From assembly GCF_000020585.3 (NCBI RefSeq), contig NC_011138.3, positions 223,501 through 287,500 on the forward strand: a DNA stretch of 64,000 nt, read 5' to 3'. The stretch comes from Alteromonas mediterranea DE. Its GTDB lineage: Bacteria; Pseudomonadota; Gammaproteobacteria; Enterobacterales; Alteromonadaceae. Below, in pieces: positions 37,075-45,606 of this stretch; position 1 is the first letter of the stretch, and the number at the start of each line of letters is the position of its first letter. The notes under the pieces are model-generated. The model was not told the origin of the DNA. It searched no databases and saw nothing but the letters and a program-made list of their open reading frames with translations. The position numbers and the translations under genes were made by a program.

Positions 37075-37267
37075 ATAAAAATATTCAGAGAAATTGAATG
37101 TTTTATAGACGGTAATAAATAGTAGGCTGAAAACAAAGAATGCTGTCGAGGTGAGTTTGAGCGCTGCACGCTAGATTTTTAGGGCTCTACAATAACTTTT
37201 TGAATGCAGAGATTTTACTTAAATACAGAGCTTTCAAGTTGTTTGTAGAACGGTGCGGTATGGGAGG

Positions 37268-37319
37268 AAGGAAAACGATAATGCCCTAATAATAAATATT
37301 AGGGTTTATCGTTTTCCTT
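37268..37319. repeat. Long imperfect hairpin downstream of glpK
   Basis: Arms 37268-37290 and 37298-37319 pair over AAGGAAAACGATAA and CCCTAAT, interrupted by a 2-nt internal loop (TG against TT). It lies just beyond the glpK stop on the minus strand. There is only a short T-rich segment after it, so termination is possible but not certain. Confidence 0.55.
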
Positions 37320-37323
37320 TGTG

Positions 37324-37350
37324 CCAAACAGGAGAGTCCTATTTGGTTTT
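37324..37350 (+). terminator. Terminator-like hairpin facing the plus strand
   Basis: CCAAACAGGA (37324-37333) pairs with TCCTATTTGG (37337-37346) at 9 of 10 positions, followed by TTTTC. There is no annotated plus-strand gene upstream, which hints at an unannotated short transcript. Confidence 0.4.
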
Positions 37351-37382
37351 CAGGGACGCTCTAATGCGATGCTCGCTACAAA

Positions 37383-38867
37383 TTAGCTACAGCGGATGCG
37401 GGCAACAGCCGATTTCCAGCCGTCATAGGCTTGATCACGTTCTTGCTTGGTCAATCTTGGAGTGAAAACGCTATCACTCTTCCAACAATGGGTTAAATCG
37501 TCGATTGAATTGAAGACACCAGCCTGTAATCCTGCTAAGAAGGCAGCACCAAGAGCGGTGGTTTCCGTAATCTCAGGGCGCTCTACTTCAGCGCCCAATA
37601 TGTCTGAAAGAAAGCCCATAACCCAATCATTACGCGACATACCGCCATCTACACGAATAGTTGTGGGGCGAGCGCCATCGCTTTCCATTGCTTTTTGCAG
37701 GTCCTTAGTCTGATAGCATACAGACTGAAGTCCCGCTGCAACGATTTCGCTAATGCCTGTGTCGCGGGTTAAACCTAAAATTGCGCCACGCGCGTCTGGA
37801 TCCCAATAAGGCGCGCCCAGGCCAGTAAATGCGGGTACTAGAAACACGCCATTGTCTTCTCTGGCACGCTGCGCAAGTGCTTCTGATTCAGCGGCATCGT
37901 CGATAAGTTTTAAGCCATCGCGAAGCCATTGCACCGTGGCGCCAGCCATAAATATACTGCCTTCTAATGCATAGGTGGTTTTGCCATTAAGTCGGTAACC
38001 TACCGTGGTAAGTAAGCGGTTTTTTGATTGCAGGGGCGCATCGCCGGTATTTAAAATCATAAAGCAACCCGTTCCATAGGTACTTTTTGCCATACCTTTT
38101 TCAAAACAGGCTTGGCCTACCAATGCGGCTTGCTGGTCGCCTGCAACGCCCTGGATGGGGATGGCCCTACCAATAATCTCTTCTTTAATAACGCCGAAGT
38201 CAGCTGCACAATCCATAACTTCAGGTAACATTGAGGCAGGGATATTGAATTTACTTAATAGCTTTTCATCCCAACACTGGTTGTGAATATCAAATAACAT
38301 GGTGCGCGACGCATTAGTCGCGTCGGTTTTATGCGATTCACCGCCGGTTAGACGCCAAATAAGATATGAATCCACTGTGCCAAAGAGCAGATCGCCGTTT
38401 TCTGCTTTCTCGCGGGCGCCTTCCACGTTATCTAATATCCATGCGATTTTCGTGGCCGAGAAGTAAGGGTCGAGTAAAAGCCCTGTTGCTTCGGTTATAT
38501 AAGAAACAAACGCCTCGTCTTCGCTAAAATCACGGCAGTATTGTGCAGTGCGTCTGTCTTGCCACACGATTGCATTGTATACGGGTTTACCTGAGTGTTT
38601 ATCCCATACCAAGGTTGTCTCGCGCTGGTTGGTAATACCAATGGCGGCGATGTCAGATGGAGCGACACTACATTTGTTAAAAACTTCTTTCAGAGTAGAT
38701 ACAACGCTTTCCCAAATCTCTTCGGGATCGTGCTCCACCCAGCCGTCCTTTGGATATTTTTGAGAGAACTCTTGTTGCGCAATGGCATCAATGCTGCGTT
38801 TCGGAGAAAAAATAATACTGCGAGAGCTTGTTGTGCCTTGGTCAATGGCAAGAATATGTTGTCCCAT
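37383..38867 (-). CDS. glpK: Glycerol kinase
   Basis: A 494-residue FGGY kinase that makes glycerol 3-phosphate. N-terminal ATP/substrate motif [35 protein letters not shown], and the C-terminal [17 protein letters not shown] signature. Length is close to the usual 500. AGGAG precedes the ATG. It diverges from glpR, and the operator-like palindrome at 38941-38961 lies between them. No glpF (glycerol facilitator) gene is adjacent. Confidence 0.95.
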   Translation of the reverse strand: MGQHILAIDQGTTSSRSIIFSPKRSIDAIAQQEFSQKYPKDGWVEHDPEEIWESVVSTLKEVFNKCSVAPSDIAAIGITNQRETTLVWDKHSGKPVYNAIVWQDRRTAQYCRDFSEDEAFVSYITEATGLLLDPYFSATKIAWILDNVEGAREKAENGDLLFGTVDSYLIWRLTGGESHKTDATNASRTMLFDIHNQCWDEKLLSKFNIPASMLPEVMDCAADFGVIKEEIIGRAIPIQGVAGDQQAALVGQACFEKGMAKSTYGTGCFMILNTGDAPLQSKNRLLTTVGYRLNGKTTYALEGSIFMAGATVQWLRDGLKLIDDAAESEALAQRAREDNGVFLVPAFTGLGAPYWDPDARGAILGLTRDTGISEIVAAGLQSVCYQTKDLQKAMESDGARPTTIRVDGGMSRNDWVMGFLSDILGAEVERPEITETTALGAAFLAGLQAGVFNSIDDLTHCWKSDSVFTPRLTKQERDQAYDGWKSAVARIRCS

Positions 38868-38940
38868 AAGGTCACTCCTGAAGATAGTTTTCGTAGAGTT
38901 TGCATTATTTACACGGGTTTAACAATGCTATATTTTCGAA

Positions 38941-38961
38941 AACGAACATTTCATGTTCGTT
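38941..38961. promoter_or_regulatory. Probable GlpR operator between glpK and glpR
   Basis: AACGAACAT (38941-38949) and ATGTTCGTT (38953-38961) are exact complements with a 3-nt spacer. The half-site fits the E. coli GlpR consensus WATKYTCGWW. A TATAAT for glpR lies downstream at 38991-38996. Confidence 0.65.
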
Positions 38962-39028
38962 TAATCGTGGGAACTTTGTCTTTAAGCACGTATAATTAAT
39001 TATAATTTTAAATTCATCAGGACTCGTA

Positions 39029-39787
39029 ATGAACCAAACACAAAGACACGAAAAAATTGTTGGCCTTATTAAGCAGCATGGTTTCATGTCTATTGATGAT
39101 TTGGTTAGTGCTTGCGACGTTACGCCGCAAACTATTCGACGAGATTTAAATCAACTTGCTGAAAGTGGCGTAGTGAGCCGTTACCACGGCGGGGCGGGGT
39201 TAAATAGAAGTTGGGAAAATACCCCTTATCAAGAGCGAAAGACCCAAAACAGTGAAGTGAAGGAGAAAATCGCCGAAGCTGTGGCGGCAATGATACCCGA
39301 TGGTGCTTCATTGTTTATCAACATCGGTACAACCACAGAGATGATTGCTACAAAGCTGCTCAACCATAAAAATCTCCACGTTGTAACGAACAATATTCAC
39401 GTTGCTACTATTCTTTCCGCCAAAGAGGATTTCTCTGTCATTATTGCTGCAGGTGAAGTGCGGTACCGAGATGGCGGAATTATTGGTGAGGCTACGTGCG
39501 ATTTTATCAGTCAGTTTCGTATGGACTATGGCATTATCGGTATTTCGGGAATAAGTGCAGATGGCGCATTACTCGATTTCGACTTCAGAGAAGTAAAAGT
39601 TTCACAGGCCATATTGGAACACACCCAACACGTTATTCTTGCAGCTGACTATAGTAAATTCGAGCGTCGGGCTATGGTAGAGCAGGGGCATATATCTCAA
39701 GTAGACTGCCTTGTTTGCGACAAAACTCCTCCACCGGCTATCAGTGACATTATTGAAGAAAACAATATAGCTTTTGTTAAAGCTTGA
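39029..39787 (+). CDS. glpR: DeoR-family glycerol-3-phosphate repressor
   Basis: 252 residues with an N-terminal DeoR winged helix (MNQTQRHEKIVGLIKQHGFM, VTPQTIRRDLNQLAESG) and a sugar-phosphate-sensing domain (INIGTTTEMIA, GEVRYRDGGIIG, DYGIIGISGI). Close to E. coli GlpR in length and motif order. Divergent from glpK and upstream of glpD, both with GlpR-like sites, so it should repress both until glycerol 3-phosphate binds. Confidence 0.9.
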   Translation: MNQTQRHEKIVGLIKQHGFMSIDDLVSACDVTPQTIRRDLNQLAESGVVSRYHGGAGLNRSWENTPYQERKTQNSEVKEKIAEAVAAMIPDGASLFINIGTTTEMIATKLLNHKNLHVVTNNIHVATILSAKEDFSVIIAAGEVRYRDGGIIGEATCDFISQFRMDYGIIGISGISADGALLDFDFREVKVSQAILEHTQHVILAADYSKFERRAMVEQGHISQVDCLVCDKTPPPAISDIIEENNIAFVKA

Positions 39788-39964
39788 TTACCTACACCTA
39801 ATACTGCGCTGCTCAGCCTAATAATTTCACTGCTTTATTTTTTCATTCGTTTAAACGGGTTCGTTCTCCTTTATAGCCTGTCATTTAACAAGGCTCCCTC
39901 TTCTATTTTACCCTCGTTTTTTCTTGTTCAATCTCGTTTCCTTAACTTTCTTTAATTTCCTTAA

Positions 39965-39985
39965 ATGTTCGTTTCTGTTCGTTTT
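39965..39985 (+). promoter_or_regulatory. GlpR half-site pair upstream of glpD
   Basis: Two direct copies of TGTTCGTTT start at 39966 and 39976, one helical turn apart, immediately upstream of the -35 TTGACA at 39989. Related TTCGTT half-sites occur at about 39846 and 39860. Confidence 0.55.
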
Positions 39986-39988
39986 GTG

Positions 39989-40017
39989 TTGACATGTTTT
40001 CTTTTTGGTTGTCAAAT
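39989..40017 (+). promoter_or_regulatory. Candidate sigma-70 promoter of glpD
   Basis: Consensus TTGACA (39989-39994), 17-bp spacer and TCAAAT (40012-40017), 34 bp before the glpD ATG. Confidence 0.55.
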
Positions 40018-40050
40018 AGCCAACTATATAACGACCATTTGGGGTAACGT

Positions 40051-41589
40051 ATGATTCACAACAAACAATCTGAAAAAACGCTAGACGTTTTAGTCGTAGG
40101 CGGCGGTGTAAATGGCGTGGGTGTAGCGCTTGATGCAGCGGGCCGAGGGCTGTCGGTTGCTTTGTGTGAAAAAGGCGACTTAGCTGGTGCGACATCATCT
40201 TCAAGCAGTAAACTCATCCACGGTGGTCTTAGGTACCTAGAGCATTACGAGTTTCGTTTGGTTAAAGAGGCATTAGCTGAACGGGAAGTACTGTTGAAGA
40301 AAGCGCCGCATATCATGTGGCCTTTGCGTTTTCGTCTTCCTCATCAAAAGCATCTACGTCCAGCCTGGATGATTCGAATTGGCCTATTCATGTACGATTC
40401 ACTGGCAAAGCGCAACATGTTGCCTCGCTCGCGCAAGCTTTCAACCACCAGTGAAAGCCCTTTAGTTAGCGATATTTCAACGTGTTTCGAATATTCTGAC
40501 GGTTGGGTAGATGATGCGCGCCTAGTGGTACTTAACGCGTTAGCTGCCCAGGATCAAGGCGCTCAAATTTATACTCGAACCGAGTGTGTTAAAGCAGAAA
40601 AACAAGATAATTTGTGGTGCGTAGAACTTAAAACCGCTGAAGGGAAAACGTTTACAGTCAAAGCGAAGTCGATTGTGAATGCGGCAGGCCCTTGGGCTGT
40701 TTCTTTCCTTGATCGCCTGGTAAATGTTAACAACCCTAACGCCATGCGAATGGTGAAAGGTAGTCACTTCATTGTACCTAAGCTATACGACACAGATGAG
40801 GCCTATATTCTTCAAAACAAAGACGGCCGAATAGTGTTTGTGATCCCTTATGAAGGGGATTTCTCTTTGGTTGGCACGACAGATGAGGACTTTAAAGGTA
40901 ATCCGTCTGATGCTGCGATTTCAGATGAAGAGACGGAGTACCTTGTCGATGTGGTTAACCACTACTTTAAAACAAAGATTACCCGAAATGATATCGTGCA
41001 TTCATACAGTGGCGTGCGCCCTCTTTTAGAGGAAAAAAATGCGTCTGCGCAAGAGCTCACCCGCGACTACAAAGTTGAATTAAAAGGTGAAGCTGGAAAG
41101 CCTGTCTTACTTAATATTTTTGGCGGAAAGATAACGACATACCGAAAGCTTGCTGAGCACGCGGTTGATAAACTCGTAACCTGTTTTCCAAAAGCGAAAA
41201 AAGCGTGGACGAAAGAAGTGCCGTTGCCGGGAGGCGCGTTTGAAGATCAAGCCTCGCTGGTTTCAAAACTAATTAGTGAGTTCCCGTGGCTAGAACAATC
41301 TATTGCACAGCGATACGCCCGCCAGTACGGTTTGTTGTGCTATAAGTTTCTAAAAGGCGTAACGTCTGTAAAAGAAATGGGTGAGGATTTTGGTTTCGGC
41401 ATGTATCGCGCTGAGGTCGACTACCTTATCGATTGTGAATGGGCTTACACAATAGAAGACGTGCTATGGCGAAGAACCAAGCATGGGTTGCGTTTAAATA
41501 AAACGCAGCAAGAGGTCTTGGCGCAGTATATTTCCAGTAAAGTTGCCGATACGACCGACACGGTTGGTGTAACAGCTGCGAGCGCGTAA
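40051..41589 (+). CDS. glpD: Aerobic glycerol-3-phosphate dehydrogenase
   Basis: A 512-residue FAD enzyme that oxidises glycerol 3-phosphate to DHAP and passes electrons to quinone at the inner membrane. FAD motif VLVVGGGVNGVGVALDAAGR, then SSSSSKLIHGGLRYLEHYEF, SYSGVRPLL and FGGKITTYRKLAEHAVDKL. Length matches E. coli GlpD. The sequence just upstream is strongly pyrimidine-rich and contains GlpR half-sites. A terminator follows. Confidence 0.95.
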   Translation: MIHNKQSEKTLDVLVVGGGVNGVGVALDAAGRGLSVALCEKGDLAGATSSSSSKLIHGGLRYLEHYEFRLVKEALAEREVLLKKAPHIMWPLRFRLPHQKHLRPAWMIRIGLFMYDSLAKRNMLPRSRKLSTTSESPLVSDISTCFEYSDGWVDDARLVVLNALAAQDQGAQIYTRTECVKAEKQDNLWCVELKTAEGKTFTVKAKSIVNAAGPWAVSFLDRLVNVNNPNAMRMVKGSHFIVPKLYDTDEAYILQNKDGRIVFVIPYEGDFSLVGTTDEDFKGNPSDAAISDEETEYLVDVVNHYFKTKITRNDIVHSYSGVRPLLEEKNASAQELTRDYKVELKGEAGKPVLLNIFGGKITTYRKLAEHAVDKLVTCFPKAKKAWTKEVPLPGGAFEDQASLVSKLISEFPWLEQSIAQRYARQYGLLCYKFLKGVTSVKEMGEDFGFGMYRAEVDYLIDCEWAYTIEDVLWRRTKHGLRLNKTQQEVLAQYISSKVADTTDTVGVTAASA

Positions 41590-41607
41590 CCTTTTAAAAT
41601 CACCAAA

Positions 41608-41651
41608 GCCGTGAAGCCCACTTTTGTGGCTACACGGCCTGATGCTTTTTT
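41608..41651 (+). terminator. Terminator of glpD
   Basis: GCCGTGAAGCCCAC pairs with GTGGCTACACGGC with one mismatch and a bulge; after a short gap comes TTTTTT at 41646-41651. Confidence 0.65.
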
Positions 41652-41733
41652 AGACAATAGGTCGTCAGGTAGCAAACAGGCCAGTCTCTCTCTAACCTAA
41701 CCATTATTTACGCGTGTAAGAAACAAGGACGTT

Positions 41734-42318
41734 ATGGCTCACAATCAGATCAGAGAAGTGGTATTTATTCGTCATGGAAAGCCGCTTTCTGCACACAATG
41801 AAAAGATAAACTCGGCATGCTACGCAAACTGGGTTCGTCAATATAATAAGTCGCTTCTTGACCCCGCTAGCCACCCTAAAAAGACAGTACCTCTTGAAAA
41901 TAGCTATATCGTGACAAGTCCGTTGTTAAGAGCCAAGCTCTCTGCTGCATATTACGGCGTAACGGAAGTAAACGAAGAACTGCCTTACTTAAAAGAGATG
42001 GATATTCCTTATTATAAACTCCCGTTTACTTTGCGCAGTTGGCATTGGGTAGTACTAAGCCGTGCACTATGGTTTTTAGGGGTTACAGGTCGCTTCGAAA
42101 GCTTTAAGTTTGCTAAGCAAAGAGTGAAAAAGCTTGTTTGCCATGTTGAAAAATTGAGTGAAACACATCAAAGAATCGTGCTTTTCGGGCATGGTATGAC
42201 TAACTATTACGCAGGGAAATTTTTAATAAAAAACGGATGGGAGCTTAAGCAAAAAGATCGCGATTTCTGGGGTGTGACTGTCTTGCAGAAAGCAGAGGCC
42301 ACTAATGCGAATGCATAG
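41734..42318 (+). CDS. Histidine phosphatase family protein
   Basis: A 194-residue phosphoglycerate-mutase-like protein with the catalytic FIRHGKP at the N-terminus and the second histidine in VLFGHGMTNYY. The middle is basic and may bind an anionic or membrane target (LRSWHWVVLSRALWFLG looks amphipathic or membrane-attached). Substrate unknown. It lies between the glp genes and the MSHA locus with no clear functional link to either. Confidence 0.75.
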   Translation: MAHNQIREVVFIRHGKPLSAHNEKINSACYANWVRQYNKSLLDPASHPKKTVPLENSYIVTSPLLRAKLSAAYYGVTEVNEELPYLKEMDIPYYKLPFTLRSWHWVVLSRALWFLGVTGRFESFKFAKQRVKKLVCHVEKLSETHQRIVLFGHGMTNYYAGKFLIKNGWELKQKDRDFWGVTVLQKAEATNANA

Positions 42319-42440
42319 ACAGACGACTTTCATTTAAGGATTGTTTATACCGTACTTTATATTTCCTTCAGAATGCCGATAGAATAGCGAGGCAGTGTGT
42401 ATAGCGCTATCTAATATAAGTAAAGGCAGAGGGAACATCG

Positions 42441-42944
42441 GTGAAAAAAAACAAAGAAAAAATATCTTCCACCGCAAATCTTATTAAAGCCGCAGTGGCC
42501 ATCTTGTTTGCAATATCTTTAGGTGTTGCTGTTAACGTTTTGCACACGGGGGAAGAAGATACCACAACGACAGCCTTTGCCACTCAGTTAGATACCTTCA
42601 AACGTCACGTTGTTTCTTCCCACTGGCAGTGGCGAGTACGTCAACCTACCACCATGATTATGCTTATCCATTACGATGAAAAGGGCAATGAGGTCAACCG
42701 AAAACCCGTTCGAATGAATCACGAGGGTTGGCCTACTGCAGACTTATCCGACCCTGGTTGCGAAAAAATATGGAAATCCCTAGTAGCAAGCCCGCTGCGC
42801 GTCGACGGTTTTAAAGTTCATGCAAGGTATTATGCTGAACTCGATGAGGGGGAAGACAATTACTGGTGCCGCTATAGCCTAAGTCGAGGCGCTCATTTTG
42901 ATTACTACCCTGCAACGGGTTCAGTAACGAATCTAAATGAATAA
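42441..42944 (+). CDS. MshF-like protein, paralogue of the gene at 52472
   Basis: 167 residues with an N-terminal membrane anchor (AAVAILFAISLGVAVNVL) and a periplasmic domain. It shares with MshF (52472-52966) the order F-R-(x)n-W, a GN motif, (M/V)N-(x)2-GWP, a Cys after about 10 residues, and the C-terminal C-(Y/F)-(x)n-F-(D/E)-Y-(x)4-G-(x)-V pattern. I infer a duplication or divergent MSHA minor component at the head of the pilus locus. GTG start with GAGGGAAC upstream. Not a classical pilin: no GFTLxE. Confidence 0.6.
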   Translation: MKKNKEKISSTANLIKAAVAILFAISLGVAVNVLHTGEEDTTTTAFATQLDTFKRHVVSSHWQWRVRQPTTMIMLIHYDEKGNEVNRKPVRMNHEGWPTADLSDPGCEKIWKSLVASPLRVDGFKVHARYYAELDEGEDNYWCRYSLSRGAHFDYYPATGSVTNLNE

Positions 42945-43047
42945 TTACATACCGTAAACTGAGTCTATTAATATAAATTTATACTTATGTAGGTGTTTGT
43001 TCTACTTAGATAATTAGTCTACTTTTGTGTTAGTGCCATGTAACTGA

Positions 43048-43077
43048 TTGGCGCGTTAAGGTATTGTCGATTATAAG
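43048..43077 (+). promoter_or_regulatory. Candidate promoter of the main msh transcription unit
   Basis: TTGGCG (43048-43053), 18-bp spacer, TATAAG (43072-43077), 33 bp before mshI. Weak evidence; position only. Confidence 0.35.
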
Positions 43078-43110
43078 ATACTACTGGATATTAACGAACT
43101 AAGTAGACAT

Positions 43111-44025
43111 ATGCTAACGGGCTTATTCTCTTCGCAAACAAACAAAACAACGCTCACAGTAGGGGTATCGGTGAGTGCCGCTGAGCTGCATGTTGTTGCC
43201 ATCGATTATGATAATAGCACTGTGTCGCTTAGTTCAGTTTCGTCTGTACCCTTTGACCCACGTCAATCGCTTGATAAACAGGTCAATGATGCATTAACGG
43301 CATTTGAAAAAGCGCCCTGTCGCGTATCTGTCGTACTTTCCCAAGATATGTATCACATGGTGCAGGTAGAAAAACCAGATGTACCAGAAGAAGATATTAC
43401 CACCGCGTTACCGTGGACTTTGGGTGATCTTGTCCCTTATGACGCGAGCAACATTGTTTTAGACTATATTGATTACCCTGTTCAAACCCGTACTGGTGCA
43501 AAAAAGATAGATGTATTCGCTGCGGAAAAATCTTCGCTTTCAGCAGTAGTCGAGAGTATGTCTAAGAAGAAAGGGCAAACCTTAACCCATATTCACACCA
43601 AAGAAGTGTTAGCGACTGAAATGGTGCCCGACGACGACTATGCACGCTTACTCATAATACAAGAATCTAACAGCGAACCGTTTTTGATGATCGTCCGCTC
43701 TCGTGCAATATGGTTATCGCGACGTCTACGAGGGTTTGTAAATAAGGCAAACGGTAACGCAGACCTGTCACAGCTAAGCGATACACTTGGCTTAGAAATT
43801 CAGCGTTCAATGGACTTTTATGAGTCTCAGTTGAAGCAGCCGCCTTTGAAAGAAATCCTATTTAAAACACAGTTTGATTGTATGCCAGTGATAGAGCGCT
43901 TAAAACCGTTTCAACCGGCAGCGATGAATGTATTTTCGCCTGAACTTGATTTGTCTGATGTGGTTGACCCTTCGTGTCACTTTGCGCTGGCTAGTGCCCT
44001 TGTTGCAGCGAGGGAAGCGCATTGA
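43111..44025 (+). CDS. mshI: MSHA biogenesis protein MshI (PilM-like)
   Basis: A 304-residue cytoplasmic protein with a PilM/actin-like fold: LTVGVSVSAAELHVVAIDYD at the start, a beta-rich first domain and SDTLGLEIQRSMDFYESQL in the second domain. In the MSHA assembly complex it stands at the cytoplasmic side, bound to the PilN-like partner encoded next. Its TGA overlaps the following TTG start. First gene of the conserved mshI-J-K-L series. Confidence 0.85.
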   Translation: MLTGLFSSQTNKTTLTVGVSVSAAELHVVAIDYDNSTVSLSSVSSVPFDPRQSLDKQVNDALTAFEKAPCRVSVVLSQDMYHMVQVEKPDVPEEDITTALPWTLGDLVPYDASNIVLDYIDYPVQTRTGAKKIDVFAAEKSSLSAVVESMSKKKGQTLTHIHTKEVLATEMVPDDDYARLLIIQESNSEPFLMIVRSRAIWLSRRLRGFVNKANGNADLSQLSDTLGLEIQRSMDFYESQLKQPPLKEILFKTQFDCMPVIERLKPFQPAAMNVFSPELDLSDVVDPSCHFALASALVAAREAH

Positions 44026-44648
44026 AAAGAACGATAAACCTTTACCACCCATCACTGCAGCCTCAAAAAGAGCGACTCCCCCTCGCAAAAGTACTTTGGG
44101 TTAATGGCGTTGCCTTTGCCGTAATGCTTACAGCTGTGGTTTTGCTCAACGTAACTTTAAGTGGCAAGCAGGAAACGCTAAAGCACCAGACGGCGGCGGT
44201 GAGTCAAATAAATGACGAAATAAAAGCGTTAACCGCTGCACTTGAGAAGAAACGAGATACCAAAAACTTACAGCAGCAGTTAGCGCGGGTAAATACGAAA
44301 ATAGAAAACAGAAAGCAGTTACTGGCGTACCTTGAAAGTGGAGAGCTTTCCTTCGATGCAACAAAATACGGTGAAGTGATGGATGATTTAGCGAACTATC
44401 ACAACCAAAACCTATGGTTAACCCGCATTGATATAGATACGCAGAAAATTCGCCTATCTGGGCAAACAATAGCGCCTTCATCAATACCCCAGTGGCTTAA
44501 AAAGTTACAGCAGTCTCCTTTTTTTCAAGGTAAAGCCTTTTCATCGGTGAAATTTGATGAAGTGGAAGATACCGACAACGTAAAACAATTTTTAATTTCT
44601 ACCGACTTTGAAGGAGAGGATGATGAGCCAGTACCAACAACTCTCTGA
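44022..44648 (+). CDS. PilN-like MSHA assembly protein
   Basis: 208 residues: cytoplasmic NLYHPSLQP, the motif with which PilN binds PilM, one transmembrane helix (VNGVAFAVMLTAVVLLNVTL), a coiled-coil (about 50-110) and a small periplasmic fold. The start is a TTG at 44022 overlapping the mshI stop (TTGA). Called mshI or mshI2 in some annotations. It would bridge MshI and MshJ in the inner-membrane platform. Confidence 0.8.
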   Translation: MKRTINLYHPSLQPQKERLPLAKVLWVNGVAFAVMLTAVVLLNVTLSGKQETLKHQTAAVSQINDEIKALTAALEKKRDTKNLQQQLARVNTKIENRKQLLAYLESGELSFDATKYGEVMDDLANYHNQNLWLTRIDIDTQKIRLSGQTIAPSSIPQWLKKLQQSPFFQGKAFSSVKFDEVEDTDNVKQFLISTDFEGEDDEPVPTTL

Positions 44649-45270
44649 AAAGTTTTCGGCCCTTGAGGGGAGAGAAAAGCAGCTTATTTTATGGGTGAGT
44701 TTTGGCCTCATCGTATATCTGTTCTTCTGGTTTGGTATTTTGCCCGCGCTTGACGATTTATCAACAGCCGACAAAGCAGTGAAAAGAAAAAGCAGTGAGT
44801 ACAACGCCTTGGTTATTCAACGAGATGCCGTTCAACAGGCGCTTTCTATCGATTACACGCAGCGCACCCAGCAAGAGCTGGATAGCGCAAGAAAAGCCTT
44901 ACTTGCGATAGATGAAGAGCTACTTTCATTGAACGAAGGGTTCGTGGCAGCAGACAGAATGCCGGAATTACTGATGACGCTATTAAACGAAGAAAACAAC
45001 GTGCGTTTGGTTAATTTCAACGTTGAGCCTACTCAAATCGTTCGCTTTGGCGAGGGAGAGTCGCAAAGCACGCCGTTTTATCGTCATAACATGCGCTTAA
45101 TTATTGAAGGTAGTTATTTTGACCTACGCGGCTATTTAGCGCGTCTTCAAGCGTCGCCAGAAAAGGTGATAGTAACTGACTTTGCTTACCACGTTGCACA
45201 ATACCCAAACGCTACATTGGCGCTTGGTCTGGCAACGGTTAGCAATAACGAAACCTTTATTTCGCTGTAA
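44623..45270 (+). CDS. mshJ: MSHA biogenesis protein MshJ (PilO-like)
   Basis: About 216 residues with one membrane helix (LILWVSFGLIVYLFFWFGIL), a coiled-coil and a C-terminal ferredoxin-like periplasmic domain, as in PilO. Overlaps the PilN-like gene by 26 nt. The ribosome site AAGGAG at 44611 best fits the ATG at 44623; the ATG at 44620 is next. Confidence 0.82.
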   Translation: MSQYQQLSEKFSALEGREKQLILWVSFGLIVYLFFWFGILPALDDLSTADKAVKRKSSEYNALVIQRDAVQQALSIDYTQRTQQELDSARKALLAIDEELLSLNEGFVAADRMPELLMTLLNEENNVRLVNFNVEPTQIVRFGEGESQSTPFYRHNMRLIIEGSYFDLRGYLARLQASPEKVIVTDFAYHVAQYPNATLALGLATVSNNETFISL

Positions 45271-45276
45271 GGAGTT

Positions 45277-45606
45277 ATGGTGAAGCTATTTAAAATTGTA
45301 GTTACAGCGTTAGCGATAGTCAGTGTGACCCTGCCAACCGCATCAGGGGCGGTAGACCCAACCAAACCGGCGGTTTCAAAGGCTTCTATGCCTGGCGATA
45401 AAAATACCATTGCGGGCGAGTTAACGCTTCAATCTATTTTTAAACGCAGTACAGGCTATAGCGCCATTATTTCGGGAAAGTCCTACCGAGTTGGCGACAC
45501 GCTTGACGAGTACACCATTTCGAAAATTAATCCTAAAAATGTGGTTATCACTGACGGACGTCAGCAACAGACACTAAGAATGTATGCATATGAAATTAAA
45601 AAGTAG
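45277..45606 (+). CDS. mshK: MSHA biogenesis protein MshK (PilP-like)
   Basis: 109 residues with a signal peptide (LFKIVVTALAIVSVTLPTASGA) and a PilP/HR-type domain: LTLQSIFKRSTGYSAIISGK, YRVGDTLDEYTISKINPKNV. It links the inner-membrane platform with the MshL secretin. GGAG ribosome site. Its C-terminus overlaps mshL by about 17 nt. Confidence 0.82.
   Translation: MVKLFKIVVTALAIVSVTLPTASGAVDPTKPAVSKASMPGDKNTIAGELTLQSIFKRSTGYSAIISGKSYRVGDTLDEYTISKINPKNVVITDGRQQQTLRMYAYEIKK

Larger units (their letters stand above)
36938..37382. other. Intergenic region with GalR operator and two hairpins
   Basis: 445 bp. It contains the TonB receptor promoter region with the palindrome at 37061-37074, and near glpK two hairpins (37268-37319 and 37324-37346). 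No ORF of quality, but a small RNA is possible in 37080-37350. Confidence 0.5.

Noticed and set aside
40640..40660. GalR-like AAACGTTT cores inside glpD (about 40646), the GH2 gene (about 33467) and at the fbp start (about 6108)
   Set aside because: They occur within coding sequence and lack the flanking GGT...ACC symmetry seen in the two gal sites.
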